This document shows positions 1 to 9,916 of a DNA stretch of 64,000 bases, in pieces (the first letter of the stretch is position 1; the number at the start of each line of letters is the position of its first letter). Position numbers and translations under genes: made by a program. The notes beneath the pieces were generated by a model. That model saw only the letters and a list, made by a program, of their open reading frames with translations. It ran no database searches and was not told the origin of the DNA. The DNA lies in NCBI RefSeq assembly GCF_002261335.1, contig NZ_NEVL01000001.1, positions 930,001-994,000 on the forward strand, in the 5' to 3' direction. The DNA comes from Bordetella genomosp. 1 (GTDB lineage: Bacteria > Pseudomonadota > Gammaproteobacteria > Burkholderiales > Burkholderiaceae_B).

Positions 1-846
1 CAGATAGGGCAGCAGGCTGCGCGCGATGTCGAAGCCTTCCTTGGCGCCCTCGATGAAGGTCTCGTAGACCGGCACCTTGCGCCACGCGCCCACCAGCAGG
101 AAGGCCAGCAGCACGCCGAACAGCGTGAGGTTGCCCAGCAGCGACGACAGCGCCGCGATGGCGGCGGCCGACATGCTGGCGAGCAGCGCCATGAAGCCGC
201 CCAGCGCCAGCGTGAAGCCGCCGAGCCAGGCCAGCACCACCGGATCCCAGAGCCGCAGGCGCTGGCACCACGCCACCGTGAGCAGGCCCACCAGCGTGCC
301 GATGCTGGTGGCCAGCAGGATGGGCAGGAACACCAGCGTGGGATCGGGCGCGCCCTGCTGGGCGCGGAACATGAACAGCGTGACCGGCAGCAGCGTGAGC
401 GAGGAGGCGTTGAGCACCAGGAACAGGATCTGGGCGTTGCTGGCGGTGTCGGGCGTGGGGTTGAGCGATTGCAGCTCGCGCATGGCGCGCAGCCCGATGG
501 GCGTGGCGGCGTTGTCCAGGCCCAGGCCATTGGCCGCGAAGTTCAGCGTGATGAGCCCGATGGCGGGATGGTTGCGCGGCACGCCCGGCATGAGGCGCGC
601 GAACAGCGGGCCCAGCAGGCGCGCCAGCGATTCGACCAGGCCGGCCTTCTCGGCGATGCGCAGAAAGCCCAGCCACAGCGTGAGCGTGCCGAACAGCAGC
701 ACCATCACCTCGACCGACACGCGCGCCATGTCGAACAGACTCGCCACCATCAGGCGGAACACCTCGGCCTCGCCCAGGTTGAGCCAGCGGAAGACGCCCG
801 ACAGCGCGGCGATGATGAAGAAAGCCAGCCAGAGCTTGTTCAGCAT
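1..846 (-). CDS. SpmA/SpmB-like nucleoside-recognition (Gate) membrane protein, 3' end outside window
   Basis: Start ATG at 846; 282 codons stay open to the window edge, so the C-terminus is missing. The N-terminus reads MLNKLWLAFFIIAALSGVFR. A conserved block around residues 80-105 contains the stretch GLITLNFAANGLGLDNAATP, followed by several hydrophobic helices. This matches the fused SpmA/SpmB family of inner-membrane proteins that carry nucleoside-recognition (Gate) domains; the fused forms I know are about 400 residues, so roughly a third is lacking. In Bacillus the separate SpmA and SpmB act in spore maturation. The role in a non-sporulating Gram-negative is not known. The gene is divergent from fadE across 135 bp. 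Confidence 0.85.
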   Translation of the reverse strand, partial: MLNKLWLAFFIIAALSGVFRWLNLGEAEVFRLMVASLFDMARVSVEVMVLLFGTLTLWLGFLRIAEKAGLVESLARLLGPLFARLMPGVPRNHPAIGLITLNFAANGLGLDNAATPIGLRAMRELQSLNPTPDTASNAQILFLVLNASSLTLLPVTLFMFRAQQGAPDPTLVFLPILLATSIGTLVGLLTVAWCQRLRLWDPVVLAWLGGFTLALGGFMALLASMSAAAIAALSSLLGNLTLFGVLLAFLLVGAWRKVPVYETFIEGAKEGFDIARSLLPYL

Positions 847-981
847 GAATATCGAAAGAGGGAGCGGGAGACGGCGCCGCCCATTGTCGCAGACTCGGCG
901 CGGCACGCGACGCGCGGATTTGACGGGCGCGGCAATTCTGGTAAGTTGCCCCTATCTGTCACGATCTGATACGAGGGCGGT

Positions 982-3249
982 ATGGACTTCAACGATTGGC
1001 GCCGGCGTCGCATTTCCGAGCCGGCCTTCCGCTGGGCCCGTGCGGCCCTGCCGGGCCTGTCCGATACCGAGCGCGAGGCCATCGAAGCGGGCGATGTGTG
1101 GTGGGACGGCGACCTCTTCACCGGCAACCCCGACTGGAACCGCCTGCTCGCGGTGCCGCCGGCGCGGCTCACGGCCGAGGAGCAGGCCTTCATCGACGGG
1201 CCGGTGGCCGAGCTGTGCGGCATGCTCGACGAATGGGACATCACCTGGAAGCGGCGCGACCTGCCGCCCGAGGTCTGGGCCTTTCTCAAGGCGCATCGTT
1301 TCTTCGGCATGATCATCCCCGTCGAACACGGCGGCCTGGGCTTCTCGCCCTACGCGCATTCGGAAGTGGTGCGGCGCGTCTCCGCCTACTCGATCACGGC
1401 CGGCGTCACGGTGATGGTGCCGAATTCGCTCGGCCCCGGCGAGCTGCTGCTGCAGTTCGGCACCGACGCGCAGCGCGATTACTGGCTGCCGCGCCTGGCC
1501 GACGGGCGCGAGATCCCGTGCTTCGGCCTGACCGGCCCCGAAGCGGGCTCCGACGCCGCCTCCATGACCGACACCGGCGTGGTGTGCCGCCAGGTGGTCG
1601 AGGGCGAAGAGCGGCTGGGCATCCGGCTCAACTGGCACAAGCGCTACATCACGCTCGGCCCCGTCGCCACGGTGCTCGGCCTCGCCTTCAAGCTTCAAGA
1701 CCCCGACGGCCTGCTGGGCGGCGCCGCCGACATCGGCATCTCCGTCGCGCTGGTGCCCACCGACGCGCCGGGCGTCGAGATCGGCCGCCGCCACCTGCCG
1801 TCGATGCAGGTGTTCCAGAACGGTCCGAATCGCGGTCGCGACGTGTTCGTACCGATCGAGGCGCTGATCGGCGGGCCCGCGCGTGCCGGCCAGGGCTGGC
1901 AGATGCTGATGAGCGCGCTGGCCGCCGGGCGCGGCATCTCGCTGCCTTCGCTGTCGGCGGCCGGCACGGTGATGTCGGCGCACGCCACCGGCATGTATGC
2001 GCGCGTGCGGCGCCAGTTCAACATCCCGGTGGGGCAGTTCGAGGGCGTGCAGGAAAAGCTCGCGCGCCTGGCCGGCCATGCCTATCTGGTCGAGGCCGCG
2101 CGCCGCCTCACCTGCGCCGCGCTCAACCAGGGCCACAAGCCGGCCGTGGTGTCGGCCATCATGAAATACCACGCCACCGAGCGCCTGCGCGAATCGGTCA
2201 ACGACGCGATGGACGTGCACGCCGGCAAGGCCGTGATCGACGGGCCGCACAACTACCTGGGCTCGCTCTACCGCGCGCTGCCGATCGCGATCACGGTCGA
2301 GGGCGCCAACATCCTCACGCGCTGCCTGATCGTGTTCGGCCAGGGCGCGATCCGCGCCCACCCCTATCTGATGAAGGAAGTGCTGGCCCTGGGCGACGCC
2401 GACGAGCGCGAGGGCCAGCGCGTGTTCGACCAGGTCTTCTGGCAGCACATGCGCCACACCGCCGGGACCGCGCTGCGCGCCTGGGGCCGTTCCTGGACCG
2501 GCGGGCTGGTGGCACCGGTGCCGGCCGGCGCCGGCCCGGTGGCGCGCCACTACCGCCAGCTCGGCCGCTATTGCGCGGGCTTCGCGCTGCTGGCCGATGC
2601 GGCGATGGGGCTGATGGGCGGCGCGCTCAAACGCCGCGAGATGATCTCCGCGCGCCTGGGCGACGTGCTCTCCGAGCTGTACCTGCTGTCGGCCGTGCTC
2701 AAGCGCTGGGACGACGAGGGCCGCAACCACGCCGACCTGCCGCTGGTGGCGTGGTGCATGGAGGCCGGCCGCCTGCGCATCGAGCAGGCGCTCGATCAGG
2801 TGCTGTCGAACCTGCCCAACCGGCCGGTGGCCGTGTTGCTGCGCGTGGCGATCCTGCCGGTGCGCAGCGCGCGCGGGCCGTCCGATGCGCTCACGCGCGA
2901 GTGCGCGAAGTTCCTGCTCGAACCCTCGCGCACGCGCGACCGGCTCACGGCCGATCTGGTGCGCGGCGGCGCCAGCGATGCGCTGGGCCAGCTCGAAAGC
3001 GCGTTCGCCGACGTGTGCGCGGTGCAGTCGCTGCTCGACCGGCTCAAGCGCGAGGGCGTGCGCGACTGGCGCGATGCGCATCGCGGCGGCGCGCTCACCG
3101 ACGAGCAGGCCGCGGCGCTGGCGGCGGCCGAGGCGGCCATCGCGCGGGTGGTGGCGGTGGATGATTTTGCGCCCGACGAACTCACGCCGCCGGGCGCGGG
3201 CTTCAGTCGTCCTGATTCGGATCCAGGTCCGGAAACAGGATTTCGGTGA
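982..3249 (+). CDS. fadE: acyl-CoA dehydrogenase, FadE type
   Basis: FAD-dependent acyl-CoA dehydrogenase of 755 aa for the first step of beta-oxidation of medium- and long-chain acyl-CoA. The FAD/substrate loop [14 protein letters not shown] lies near residues 180-193, and [13 protein letters not shown] follows in the C-terminal helical domain. The last ~280 residues form the extra domain typical of FadE and absent from small acyl-CoA dehydrogenases. E. coli FadE (814 aa) has an N-terminal membrane segment that is missing here, so the enzyme is probably soluble or peripherally bound. A GAGGGCGG ribosome site precedes the ATG. The 3' end overlaps the convergent def gene by 47 nt. No regulator site was seen. 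Confidence 0.93.
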   Translation: MDFNDWRRRRISEPAFRWARAALPGLSDTEREAIEAGDVWWDGDLFTGNPDWNRLLAVPPARLTAEEQAFIDGPVAELCGMLDEWDITWKRRDLPPEVWAFLKAHRFFGMIIPVEHGGLGFSPYAHSEVVRRVSAYSITAGVTVMVPNSLGPGELLLQFGTDAQRDYWLPRLADGREIPCFGLTGPEAGSDAASMTDTGVVCRQVVEGEERLGIRLNWHKRYITLGPVATVLGLAFKLQDPDGLLGGAADIGISVALVPTDAPGVEIGRRHLPSMQVFQNGPNRGRDVFVPIEALIGGPARAGQGWQMLMSALAAGRGISLPSLSAAGTVMSAHATGMYARVRRQFNIPVGQFEGVQEKLARLAGHAYLVEAARRLTCAALNQGHKPAVVSAIMKYHATERLRESVNDAMDVHAGKAVIDGPHNYLGSLYRALPIAITVEGANILTRCLIVFGQGAIRAHPYLMKEVLALGDADEREGQRVFDQVFWQHMRHTAGTALRAWGRSWTGGLVAPVPAGAGPVARHYRQLGRYCAGFALLADAAMGLMGGALKRREMISARLGDVLSELYLLSAVLKRWDDEGRNHADLPLVAWCMEAGRLRIEQALDQVLSNLPNRPVAVLLRVAILPVRSARGPSDALTRECAKFLLEPSRTRDRLTADLVRGGASDALGQLESAFADVCAVQSLLDRLKREGVRDWRDAHRGGALTDEQAAALAAAEAAIARVVAVDDFAPDELTPPGAGFSRPDSDPGPETGFR

Positions 3250-3736
3250 AACCGAACTGCGTGAAGTCTTCGATGCGTGACGGGTAGAGCCGGCCGATCA
3301 GGTGGTCGCATTCGTGCTGCACCACGCGGGCATGGAAGCCTTCGGCCTCGCGCTCGATCGGATTGCCGTCGGGGTCGAAGCCGCTGTAGCGGATGTGCTT
3401 CCAGCGCGGCACCAGGCCGCGCAGGCCCGGCACCGACAGGCAGCCTTCCCAGCCCGACTCGCGCTCGTCCGACAGCGGCGTGATCACCGGATTGCACAGC
3501 ACGGTCTGCGGCACCGCCGGCGCGTCGGGGTAGCGCGGGTTGCGCTCGAAGCCGAAGATCACGAGCTGCAGGTCCACGCCGATCTGCGGCGCGGCCAGGC
3601 CCACGCCATTGGCGTGGATCATGGTCTCGAACATATCGTCGATCAGCGCGCGCAGCTCGGGCGTGCCGAACTGCGCGACCGGCGGCGCCACGCGCAGCAG
3701 GCGCGGATCGCCCATCTTGAGGATCGGATGGATCAT
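3203..3736 (-). CDS. def: peptide deformylase
   Basis: Removes the formyl group from the N-terminal methionine of new proteins; cytoplasmic metalloenzyme. All three family motifs are intact in 177 aa: [10 protein letters not shown] (residues 44-53), EGCLS (97-101, metal-binding Cys) and HECDH (141-145, two metal-binding His and the catalytic Glu). The gene lies 17 nt downstream of gloA on the same strand and overlaps the end of fadE tail to tail. Its separation from fmt suggests it is an extra deformylase copy, as many betaproteobacteria have more than one; that is inference, since the rest of the genome is not visible. Confidence 0.96.
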   Translation of the reverse strand: MIHPILKMGDPRLLRVAPPVAQFGTPELRALIDDMFETMIHANGVGLAAPQIGVDLQLVIFGFERNPRYPDAPAVPQTVLCNPVITPLSDERESGWEGCLSVPGLRGLVPRWKHIRYSGFDPDGNPIEREAEGFHARVVQHECDHLIGRLYPSRIEDFTQFGFTEILFPDLDPNQDD

Positions 3737-3753
3737 GGTCGGTGCGGTCGGGA

Positions 3754-4149
3754 TCAGTCGGCGCGGCCTTTCTTCTGGATGAATTCGATCTTGTAGCCGT
3801 CGGGGTCTTCCACGAAGGCGATCACGGTGGTGCCGTGCTTCATGGGGCCGGCTTCGCGCGTGACCTTGCCGCCCTTTTCCTTGACCTTGTCACAGGCTTC
3901 GTAGGCGTTGTCGACCTCGAGGGCGATGTGGCCGTAGCCGGTGCCCAGATCGTATTTCTCGGTGTCCCAGTTGTGGGTCAGCTCGATCACGGCGCCTTCG
4001 GTCTCTTCTTCGTAGCCCACGAAGGCCAGCGTGAAGCGGCCGTCCGGGTAGTCTTTCTGGCGCAGGATGCGCATGCCCAGGACGTTGGTGTAGAAGTCGA
4101 GCGATTTTTGCAGGTTGCCGACGCGCAGCATGGTGTGGAGGAGGCGCAT
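3754..4149 (-). CDS. gloA: lactoylglutathione lyase (glyoxalase I)
   Basis: Converts the hemithioacetal of methylglyoxal and glutathione to S-lactoylglutathione. At 131 aa it aligns almost residue for residue with E. coli GloA, and all four metal ligands are in the expected places: H5, E56, H74 and E122. This pattern fits the short Ni/Co-type bacterial enzyme. It is followed by def. In related betaproteobacteria I recall gloA directly after the plsC and YgjP-type peptidase genes; here the tcu module and its regulator lie between them. Confidence 0.97.
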   Translation of the reverse strand: MRLLHTMLRVGNLQKSLDFYTNVLGMRILRQKDYPDGRFTLAFVGYEEETEGAVIELTHNWDTEKYDLGTGYGHIALEVDNAYEACDKVKEKGGKVTREAGPMKHGTTVIAFVEDPDGYKIEFIQKKGRAD

Positions 4150-4240
4150 GGGGAAATCCTTTGTGTTGCGGAATGGAGCCAGGGCCCCAATCGTAACAAA
4201 TACGCCCTCGCCACGGCGGCGCGCCGGTGCCGGATTCCGC

Positions 4241-5248
4241 TCAGTTCAGGCTGGCGCCCGAGTCCTTGATCGCCACCGCCCAGTTGCGGATCTCGCTGTC
4301 GATGAAGGTGCCGAAGGCCTGCTGGTGCAGATCGGCCGCGATCGCGCCTTCCTCCTGCAGGCGCTGCTGCACCTCCGGGCTGTTCAGCGCGGTGGTGAAG
4401 GCCTGGTCCAGTCTGGCCACCACGGGCTGCGGCGTGCCGGCGGGCGCCACGATGCCGTGCCACGACAGCGCCGAGAATCCGGGCAGGCCCGATTCCGCCA
4501 TCGTCGGCAGGTCGGCCAGCGCGGGCGAGCGCTGCGGCGAGGTCACCGCCAGCGCGCGCAGCGTGCCGGCCTTGATGTGGGGCAGGGCGCCGGGGATGGT
4601 GGTGAACATGAAGTCCACCTGGCCGCCGATCAGGTCGGCGAGCGCGGGGCTGCCGCCCTTGTACGGCACGTGGGTGAACTTGAGTTTGGCCTGGCTGCGG
4701 TACATCTCGCCCGCCAGATGGCCCGGCGTCCCCGCGCCGGCCGAGGCCATGTTGAAGGTGTCGGGCTGCGCGTCGATGCGCTGGCTCAGCGTCTTCACGC
4801 TGTCGGCGTCGATGCCCTTGCGCACCACCAGCACGTTGGGCACCGTGGCCAGCAGCGCGACCGGGCTGAAGTCCTTGCGCGCGTCGTAGCTGATGGCGGG
4901 ATAGAGCGTGGGATTGATGCCGTGCGTGCTGGCCGTGGCCAGCAGCAGCGTGTAGCCGTCGGGCTTGGCCGTGGCCACCGTCTTGGCGGCGATGCTGCCG
5001 TTGGCGCCGCCCTTGTTCTCCACGATCACGCTCTGCCCCAGCGTCTTGGCGACCTCGGCGGCCACGGTGCGGGCGAGGATGTCGGAGGTGCCACCCGCGG
5101 AATGCGGCACGATCAGCGTGATCGGGCGCTGCGGAAAGTCCTGGGCGAAGGCGCTGGCGGCGGCCAGCGTCAGGGGCGCGGCGAGCGCCGCCATACAGAA
5201 GCGCCGGCGCGCGGCGCCGACCGGGTTGCGAGTCGTCATGGTCTCCAC
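4241..5248 (-). CDS. Bug-family (TctC) periplasmic substrate-binding protein, tcu-linked
   Basis: 335 aa with an N-terminal export signal (hydrophobic [17 protein letters not shown], cleavage probably after AFA-Q). The mature protein begins [20 protein letters not shown], the classical Bug pattern with a conserved Gly/Ala-rich carboxylate-binding loop. Bug proteins bind di- and tricarboxylates or aromatic acids, usually feeding TctAB-type transporters. No TctA or TctB gene is visible here. It follows tcuB by 69 nt on the same strand, across a strong hairpin, so its ligand is plausibly tricarballylate, citrate or a related acid (inference from context). Confidence 0.92.
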   Translation of the reverse strand: METMTTRNPVGAARRRFCMAALAAPLTLAAASAFAQDFPQRPITLIVPHSAGGTSDILARTVAAEVAKTLGQSVIVENKGGANGSIAAKTVATAKPDGYTLLLATASTHGINPTLYPAISYDARKDFSPVALLATVPNVLVVRKGIDADSVKTLSQRIDAQPDTFNMASAGAGTPGHLAGEMYRSQAKLKFTHVPYKGGSPALADLIGGQVDFMFTTIPGALPHIKAGTLRALAVTSPQRSPALADLPTMAESGLPGFSALSWHGIVAPAGTPQPVVARLDQAFTTALNSPEVQQRLQEEGAIAADLHQQAFGTFIDSEIRNWAVAIKDSGASLN

Positions 5249-5272
5249 TCCTCGTTGTTGTGAAAGCAGGGC

Positions 5273-5298
5273 GGCGCGCCGTCCCGCGACGGCGCGCC
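5273..5298. terminator. 11-bp perfect hairpin between tcuB and the Bug gene
   Basis: Arms at 5273-5283 and 5288-5298 are perfectly complementary around a CCGC loop. There is no U-run on the minus strand after the stem, so it is more likely an attenuating or RNA-stabilising hairpin than a full terminator. It would let the receptor be expressed at a level different from tcuAB. Confidence 0.5.
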
Positions 5299-5317
5299 TG
5301 GCCAGGGGGCGCTGCGC

Positions 5318-6523
5318 TCAGTCGGCGCCGAGCTGCAGGCGGCTGGCCTGGCGTTTCTCGATCGCGAACTTCAGCAGCGCGGCGCTGCGGAAGATGCCGT
5401 GTGCGAACTTGCCGTAGGGCAGGGTCAGGAACAGCGCCATCACCACGCCCAGGTGGATCGCCAGCGTCAGGCCCATCAGCGCGGTGTCGCGCAGGGCCAG
5501 CAGCAGCAGGCCGGTCAGGCTGGTGAAGAACAGCAGCGCGATGAAGCCGCGGTCCATGGGCTTCTGCGCCGCGTCGCCCTGGTCGGGGTGGCGCCGCAGG
5601 TTGAGCCAGAGCAGGCCGGCCGGGCCGATCAGCAGGCCGATGCCGCCCGCGGTGCCCAGCAGCACCGGCGCGGAGAGCAGCGGGTAGGGCGCCTGCTGCC
5701 CCAGCAGGTAGTGATAGAGCGTGGCCACGCAGGTGGCGGCAAAGCACAGCATGAAGCCGTAGAAGGTGAAGTGATGGAAACGCCGGCGCCAGTGCGTGAA
5801 CGCGTCGTCCGATTCGTTGCAGCCCTTGCCGTGGCCGCCGTCCAGGTACTTCAGGCGCAGCGCCGCCTGCGCGGCCTCGGCCGTCGCGCCCATGCCCGCG
5901 CCTTCGCGGCCCGGGCTGACGTCGCGCCAGAAGCGCCGCACGCCGAGCGCCAGCGCCAGCATGGCGAAGCCGAACACCGCGCCGAACATGATGGCCAGGG
6001 TGTTGTGCGGGAAGATGGCGTAGAAGTTGCCGGCCAGCGGCGCGTGCAGCAGGCCGCCGTTGATGCTGACCACCAGCACCAGGAAGAAGGCCAGGGCGGC
6101 GGCCGCGGCGAGCGACAGCGTCAGGCCGTTGCGGCGGTAGAGCTGGCCGGCGGCGCGCGGCCAGGCGTAGTCGCCATAGGTCTGGACCCGCACCCGCGCC
6201 ATCGCCTGCGGCACGTTCACCGCAAACTCGTGCGGCGGCGCGTACTGACAGGCGTGCAGACAGGCGCCGCAGTTGTGGCAGAGGTTGGCCAGGTAGTTCA
6301 CGTCGGCCTTGCCGAACTCGAGCCGGCGCGTCATGGCCGGGAACACCGCACAGAAGCCCTCGCAATAGCGGCAGGCATTGCAGATCTGCATGATGCGCGC
6401 CACTTCGGTTTCGTCGTCCGACAGGCTCGCCGTGGTCGCGCCGCGCACGAAGGTGAGGGGGCGGGCCGGCGTCGCCGCGCCCTCGGACTCGGCCTGGCGC
6501 GCGAGATGTTCAAGCTGCTTCAC
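5318..6523 (-). CDS. tcuB: tricarballylate utilisation protein TcuB (Fe-S, membrane electron transfer)
   Basis: In Salmonella TcuB takes electrons from the FADH2 of TcuA to the quinone pool so that tricarballylate can be oxidised to cis-aconitate. The GTG start at 6523 gives 401 aa; the frame stays open upstream, but inside tcuA. Two 4Fe-4S ligand sets are visible: Cys 48, 51, 54, 58 and Cys 82, 85, 88, 92. About six hydrophobic helices follow in the C-terminal CitB-type membrane domain, with His residues (such as [10 protein letters not shown]) that could ligate haem. The start overlaps the 3' end of tcuA by 14 nt, so the two are translationally coupled. Confidence 0.92.
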   Translation of the reverse strand: MKQLEHLARQAESEGAATPARPLTFVRGATTASLSDDETEVARIMQICNACRYCEGFCAVFPAMTRRLEFGKADVNYLANLCHNCGACLHACQYAPPHEFAVNVPQAMARVRVQTYGDYAWPRAAGQLYRRNGLTLSLAAAAALAFFLVLVVSINGGLLHAPLAGNFYAIFPHNTLAIMFGAVFGFAMLALALGVRRFWRDVSPGREGAGMGATAEAAQAALRLKYLDGGHGKGCNESDDAFTHWRRRFHHFTFYGFMLCFAATCVATLYHYLLGQQAPYPLLSAPVLLGTAGGIGLLIGPAGLLWLNLRRHPDQGDAAQKPMDRGFIALLFFTSLTGLLLLALRDTALMGLTLAIHLGVVMALFLTLPYGKFAHGIFRSAALLKFAIEKRQASRLQLGAD

Positions 6524-7922
6524 GTTGTTGCTCCGGTTGCGAACGCGCGGCGCGCGCCGCCTGGGTGCCGGCGATGCGGCCGAAGGCCGTGCCGATCGAC
6601 ATGCCGACGCCGGCGGTGTAGCCCTTGCCCAGCACATTGCCGGCCATCATCTCGCCGGCCACGAACAGGTTTTCGCTGGGCCGGTCGCCGAAGCGCACGG
6701 CGGCGGTCTCGTCGACCTTCAGGCCCAGATAGGTGAAGGTGATGCCGGGCCGCAGCGCGTAGCCGAAGTAGGGCGCGGTATCGAGCGGGCGCGCCCAGTG
6801 CGTCTTCGGCGGCGTCACGCCTTCAGTGTGGCAGTCGTCGAGCGCGGTGTGGTCGAAGGTGCCGACCCGGCAGGCGGCGTTGTAGCGGTCCACCGTGTCC
6901 ATGAAGCGCGCCTCGTCGAGCCCGAGCGCGCGGGCCAGCTCCGGCAGGGTGTCGGCCCGCACGCCGGGAAAGACCGGCGGCATGAAGCGGCCGATCGCCT
7001 TGGCGTCGATGATGGAGTAGGCGATCTGGCCCGGCTGCATGGCCGTGAGCCGGCCCCAGATCGCGTAGCGCTTGGGCCAGAAGTCCTCGCCCTCGTCGTA
7101 GAAGCGTTCGGCGTCGCGATTGACCACCACGCCCAGCGAGACGCAGTCGATGCGGGTGCAGATGCCGCCGTCGTAGAGCGGCGCGCGCGCGTCGATCGCG
7201 ACGCAATGCGACTGCGAGGGATCGCCGATGATGTCGGCGCCGGCCTCCATCATGAAGCGCAGCAGCACGCCCTGGTTGAAGCGCGTGCCGCGGATCAGGA
7301 AGTTGTCGGCCGGCCACTCGCCGCGTTCGTTCCGGCCCCAGGCCTCGCGCAGCCATTCGCGGTTGGATTCGAAGCCGCCGGCCGCCAGCACACAGGCGCG
7401 CGCCTCGATCCGTTCGCCGTTCACATAGGCCGCGCGGAAGCGGCCCTGCGGATCCAGGTCGAGCCGGTCGACGGGTGCGTCATAGCGGATCTGCACGCCC
7501 AGCGCCTCGGCGCTGCGGTAGTACGCGTTGACCAGTGCCTTGCCGCCGCCCATGAAGAAGGCGTTGGTGCGGGCCACGTGCAGCGCGCCCGACAGCGGCG
7601 GCTGGAAGTTCACGCCGTGCCGCCGCATCCAGTCGCGACAGGTGGAGGAGGCGCGGATCACCAGCCGCGCCAGGTGTTCGTTGGTCTGCCCGCCAGTGAC
7701 CTTGAGCAGGTCCTGCCAGAACTCCTCTTCGGGGTAGGCCTCGACCAGCACGTCCTGCGGCGCGTCGTGCATGCAGCGCAGGTTGCGGGTGTGTTGCGAG
7801 TTGCCGCCGCGCCATTCGCGCGGCGCGGCCTCGAGCAGCAGCACGCTGGCGCCCGCTTCGCGCGCCATCAGTGCGGCACAGAGCGCGGCGTTGCCGCCGC
7901 CGATAACGAGTACGTCTGTCAT
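6510..7922 (-). CDS. tcuA: FAD-dependent tricarballylate dehydrogenase TcuA
   Basis: Fumarate-reductase/succinate-dehydrogenase-type flavoprotein of 470 aa. It starts with the FAD dinucleotide fold [14 protein letters not shown] and ends with the second FAD-binding block [20 protein letters not shown]. The TcuA-typical segment [20 protein letters not shown] is present. It oxidises tricarballylate to cis-aconitate in Salmonella; the substrate here is inferred from homology and the adjacent tcuB. ATG at 7922 is chosen because it places the FAD fold at the N-terminus and has GGATGG just upstream; ATG at 7934 or TTG at 7937 are also in frame. Confidence 0.9.
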   Translation of the reverse strand: MTDVLVIGGGNAALCAALMAREAGASVLLLEAAPREWRGGNSQHTRNLRCMHDAPQDVLVEAYPEEEFWQDLLKVTGGQTNEHLARLVIRASSTCRDWMRRHGVNFQPPLSGALHVARTNAFFMGGGKALVNAYYRSAEALGVQIRYDAPVDRLDLDPQGRFRAAYVNGERIEARACVLAAGGFESNREWLREAWGRNERGEWPADNFLIRGTRFNQGVLLRFMMEAGADIIGDPSQSHCVAIDARAPLYDGGICTRIDCVSLGVVVNRDAERFYDEGEDFWPKRYAIWGRLTAMQPGQIAYSIIDAKAIGRFMPPVFPGVRADTLPELARALGLDEARFMDTVDRYNAACRVGTFDHTALDDCHTEGVTPPKTHWARPLDTAPYFGYALRPGITFTYLGLKVDETAAVRFGDRPSENLFVAGEMMAGNVLGKGYTAGVGMSIGTAFGRIAGTQAARAARSQPEQQREAA

Positions 7923-7998
7923 GTCGCCATCCATCAATGATGGGGCGACTATAGAAAGCGGGCGGGCCCGCCGCCATCACCTCAGAGGCAACGCGTGT

Positions 7999-8011
7999 TC
8001 ACGATTTGTGA
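7999..8011. promoter_or_regulatory. candidate LysR-type operator (T-N11-A) upstream of tcuA
   Basis: The sequence TCACGATTTGTGA is a dyad-symmetric T-N11-A box, and symmetry extends one base on each side. It lies 77-89 bp upstream of the chosen tcuA start, at the very 3' end of the LysR gene. LysR-type regulators bind such boxes near -65 of their targets, so the neighbouring regulator is the obvious candidate. Confidence 0.45.
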
Positions 8012-8925
8012 AGACTTGCCCCGGGCCAGCGGCCTTCGCGCACCAGGTCTGCCACGGTCTGGCCCAGCAGCACGCGCACCGCCAGCGCGGCCGGCGAGAG
8101 CTCGTCGTCGGACAGGCTGGCCAGCAGATTGGTGCGCTTGAGCTGGCGGTCGGCGATGCGCCACAGCCCCAGCGGCTCGCCGTGCAGCCGCACCGCGGCG
8201 GCGCCCGGCTGGATCGTGGCGCCCACGCCGTCGCGCACCAGCTCCATCAGCACCGTGAGGCCGTCGACCTCGGCCGCCAGCCGCGGCGCCAGCCGCAGGC
8301 GCGCGAAGCCGGTGTTCACCAGCGCGCGCAGGCCGTGGCTGCCGCTGGGCAGCAGCAGCGGCACGTCGGCCAGGTCGCGCAGCCGCACCGTGTCGGCGGC
8401 GGGCAGGCCGGGCTGGTCGGGCCGGGCGATCAGGAACAGCCGCTCGTCGAGCAGCGGCAGCACGCTCCAGCGGCGCGCGGTCTCGGTGTGGAACACCACG
8501 GCCAGGTCGAGCTGGCGCGCGTTGAGCATGGTGGCGAGATGGCCCGACAGGCTCTCGACCAGCTGCACCCGCACGTCGGGATAGCGTTCGCGCATGGCGC
8601 GCATGAAGGGCAGGGCCAGGACCGAGGCGGTGGTGGGCGCGAGGCCGACGCTGACATGGCCGCTCAGGCGCGACTGGCGCGCCGCGCGGGCGGCGTCGTC
8701 GGCGTGGCGCAGCGCGAGCTGGGCCTGGCGCAGGAAGGCCAGGCCGGCGTCGGTGGGCACCACGCCGGTGGAGGTGCGGGTGAGCAGGCGGGTGGAGAGC
8801 TCGCCTTCGAGGCGGCTGATCTGCTGGCTCAGCGCCGAGGTGACGATGCCGAGTTCGGTGGCGGCGCGGCCCATGCTGCCGCATTCGACCAGCTTGGCGA
8901 AGTAGCGCAGTTGCCGCAGCTCCAT
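7999..8925 (-). CDS. LysR-family regulator, probable TcuR
   Basis: 308 aa. The N-terminal winged helix-turn-helix (residues 1-60) includes MELRQLRYFAKLVECGSMGR and ATELGIVTSALSQQISRLE; a periplasmic-binding-protein-like effector domain fills residues ~90-300. LysR regulators usually sense a pathway metabolite and activate adjacent operons. In Salmonella TcuR controls tcuABC. Here the regulator is encoded immediately upstream of tcuA on the same strand rather than divergently, so read-through from it could reach tcuAB. The start follows 13 nt after the end of the upstream peptidase gene. Confidence 0.9.
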   Translation of the reverse strand: MELRQLRYFAKLVECGSMGRAATELGIVTSALSQQISRLEGELSTRLLTRTSTGVVPTDAGLAFLRQAQLALRHADDAARAARQSRLSGHVSVGLAPTTASVLALPFMRAMRERYPDVRVQLVESLSGHLATMLNARQLDLAVVFHTETARRWSVLPLLDERLFLIARPDQPGLPAADTVRLRDLADVPLLLPSGSHGLRALVNTGFARLRLAPRLAAEVDGLTVLMELVRDGVGATIQPGAAAVRLHGEPLGLWRIADRQLKRTNLLASLSDDELSPAALAVRVLLGQTVADLVREGRWPGASLHKS

Positions 8926-8938
8926 GGCGCGCTCCCGC

Positions 8939-9916
8939 TCAGAATTGCGGCAACGTGGCCGGATCGTGCTGCTTGAGGACGCGCTTGGCCTGCTCGTAGC
9001 CCGGCAGGATGTGGCCGACCTCGCTCCAGAAATTCGGGCTGTGGTTCATCTCGCGCAGGTGCGCCAGCTCGTGCGCGATCACGTAGTCGATGATGTCCGG
9101 GCTGAAGTGGATCAGGCGCCAGTTGAGCATGACGTTGCCGTCGCTGGTGCAGGAGCCCCAGCGCGTGGTGGCCGACGACAGGCGCCAGCGGCTGATCTTC
9201 AGGCCCGAGACCTGCAGGAAGTGCGCCAGCCGCGCGCCGAACCAGCTGCCGGCGCGCTGCTGCAGCCAGGCCTGGGCCGCGTCGCGGATGCGCGAGCCCT
9301 CGGCCTCGGCCGGCAGGGGCAGCCACAGCGTGGCGCCGTCGGCCGGCGCGTCGGCGTCGCCCTCGAAGTGCGCCTGGCGCCGGTCGGCGGCCAGACCGAG
9401 CCGGATACGCTTGCCGAGATAGGGCAGCTCGCCGCCGGCCTGCCAGCGGGTCTGGGTCAGCGCCAGCTGTTCGCGGCGGGCGTGCCAGTCGCGCAGCTTG
9501 GTGAGGATCCAGCGCGCCTTCTCGCGCACGGCATCGTCGATCTGGCCCAGCGTGACCCAGTTGGGCGCCGTCACGCGCAGGCCGTCGTCGGCCACCACGA
9601 AGCCGATGCTGCGGCGGCGCGAGCGCAGCAGCACGAAGCCGATGGTCTGTTGCGGCGTGGCGACCTCGCGCCAGCGCGCGCCGTGCGGCAGCGGATCGGG
9701 GCAGGGCGTGGGGATCGGGGCCGGGCCGCCGGTGGGGGCGGTGGGCCGCAGGGTAAGCGAGGGCGTGTCGGCCGCGGGCCGGGGGCCGGCAGGCGCGGCG
9801 GGCGTGGCAGGGGCGGCGGACGGTGCGGCGGGCGCGACCGTGCCTGCGGTGCCGGGCGCCCTGGCGGGCGGCCCGGCATCGAACAGCAATTCGAGCTGGT
9901 TAACGCTGCTTTTCAT
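8939..9916 (-). CDS. YgjP-like zinc-dependent metallopeptidase (M48/DUF45 family)
   Basis: 325 aa. The C-terminal catalytic domain carries HELAHLREMNHSPNFW at about residues 282-297: two zinc-binding His and the catalytic Glu in HELAH, plus the downstream NHSPxFW signature of YgjP/UTP-pyrophosphatase-associated DUF45 proteins. The first ~85 residues are rich in Pro, Ala and Gly and look disordered, which is longer than in E. coli YgjP (about 165 aa). The start overlaps the end of plsC by 17 nt, so it belongs to the glyQ-glyS-gmhB-plsC transcription unit. The biological substrate is unknown. Confidence 0.88.
   Translation of the reverse strand: MKSSVNQLELLFDAGPPARAPGTAGTVAPAAPSAAPATPAAPAGPRPAADTPSLTLRPTAPTGGPAPIPTPCPDPLPHGARWREVATPQQTIGFVLLRSRRRSIGFVVADDGLRVTAPNWVTLGQIDDAVREKARWILTKLRDWHARREQLALTQTRWQAGGELPYLGKRIRLGLAADRRQAHFEGDADAPADGATLWLPLPAEAEGSRIRDAAQAWLQQRAGSWFGARLAHFLQVSGLKISRWRLSSATTRWGSCTSDGNVMLNWRLIHFSPDIIDYVIAHELAHLREMNHSPNFWSEVGHILPGYEQAKRVLKQHDPATLPQF

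Noticed and set aside
952-3081. Long open frame (about 700 codons) antisense to fadE
   Set aside because: It is a GC-driven shadow: the protein is His/Arg/Ala-rich with no family motif, while the plus strand encodes a complete acyl-CoA dehydrogenase. The same applies to the long antisense frames over the E1-E2 genes (31734-35288), fumarase and the Liv operon.
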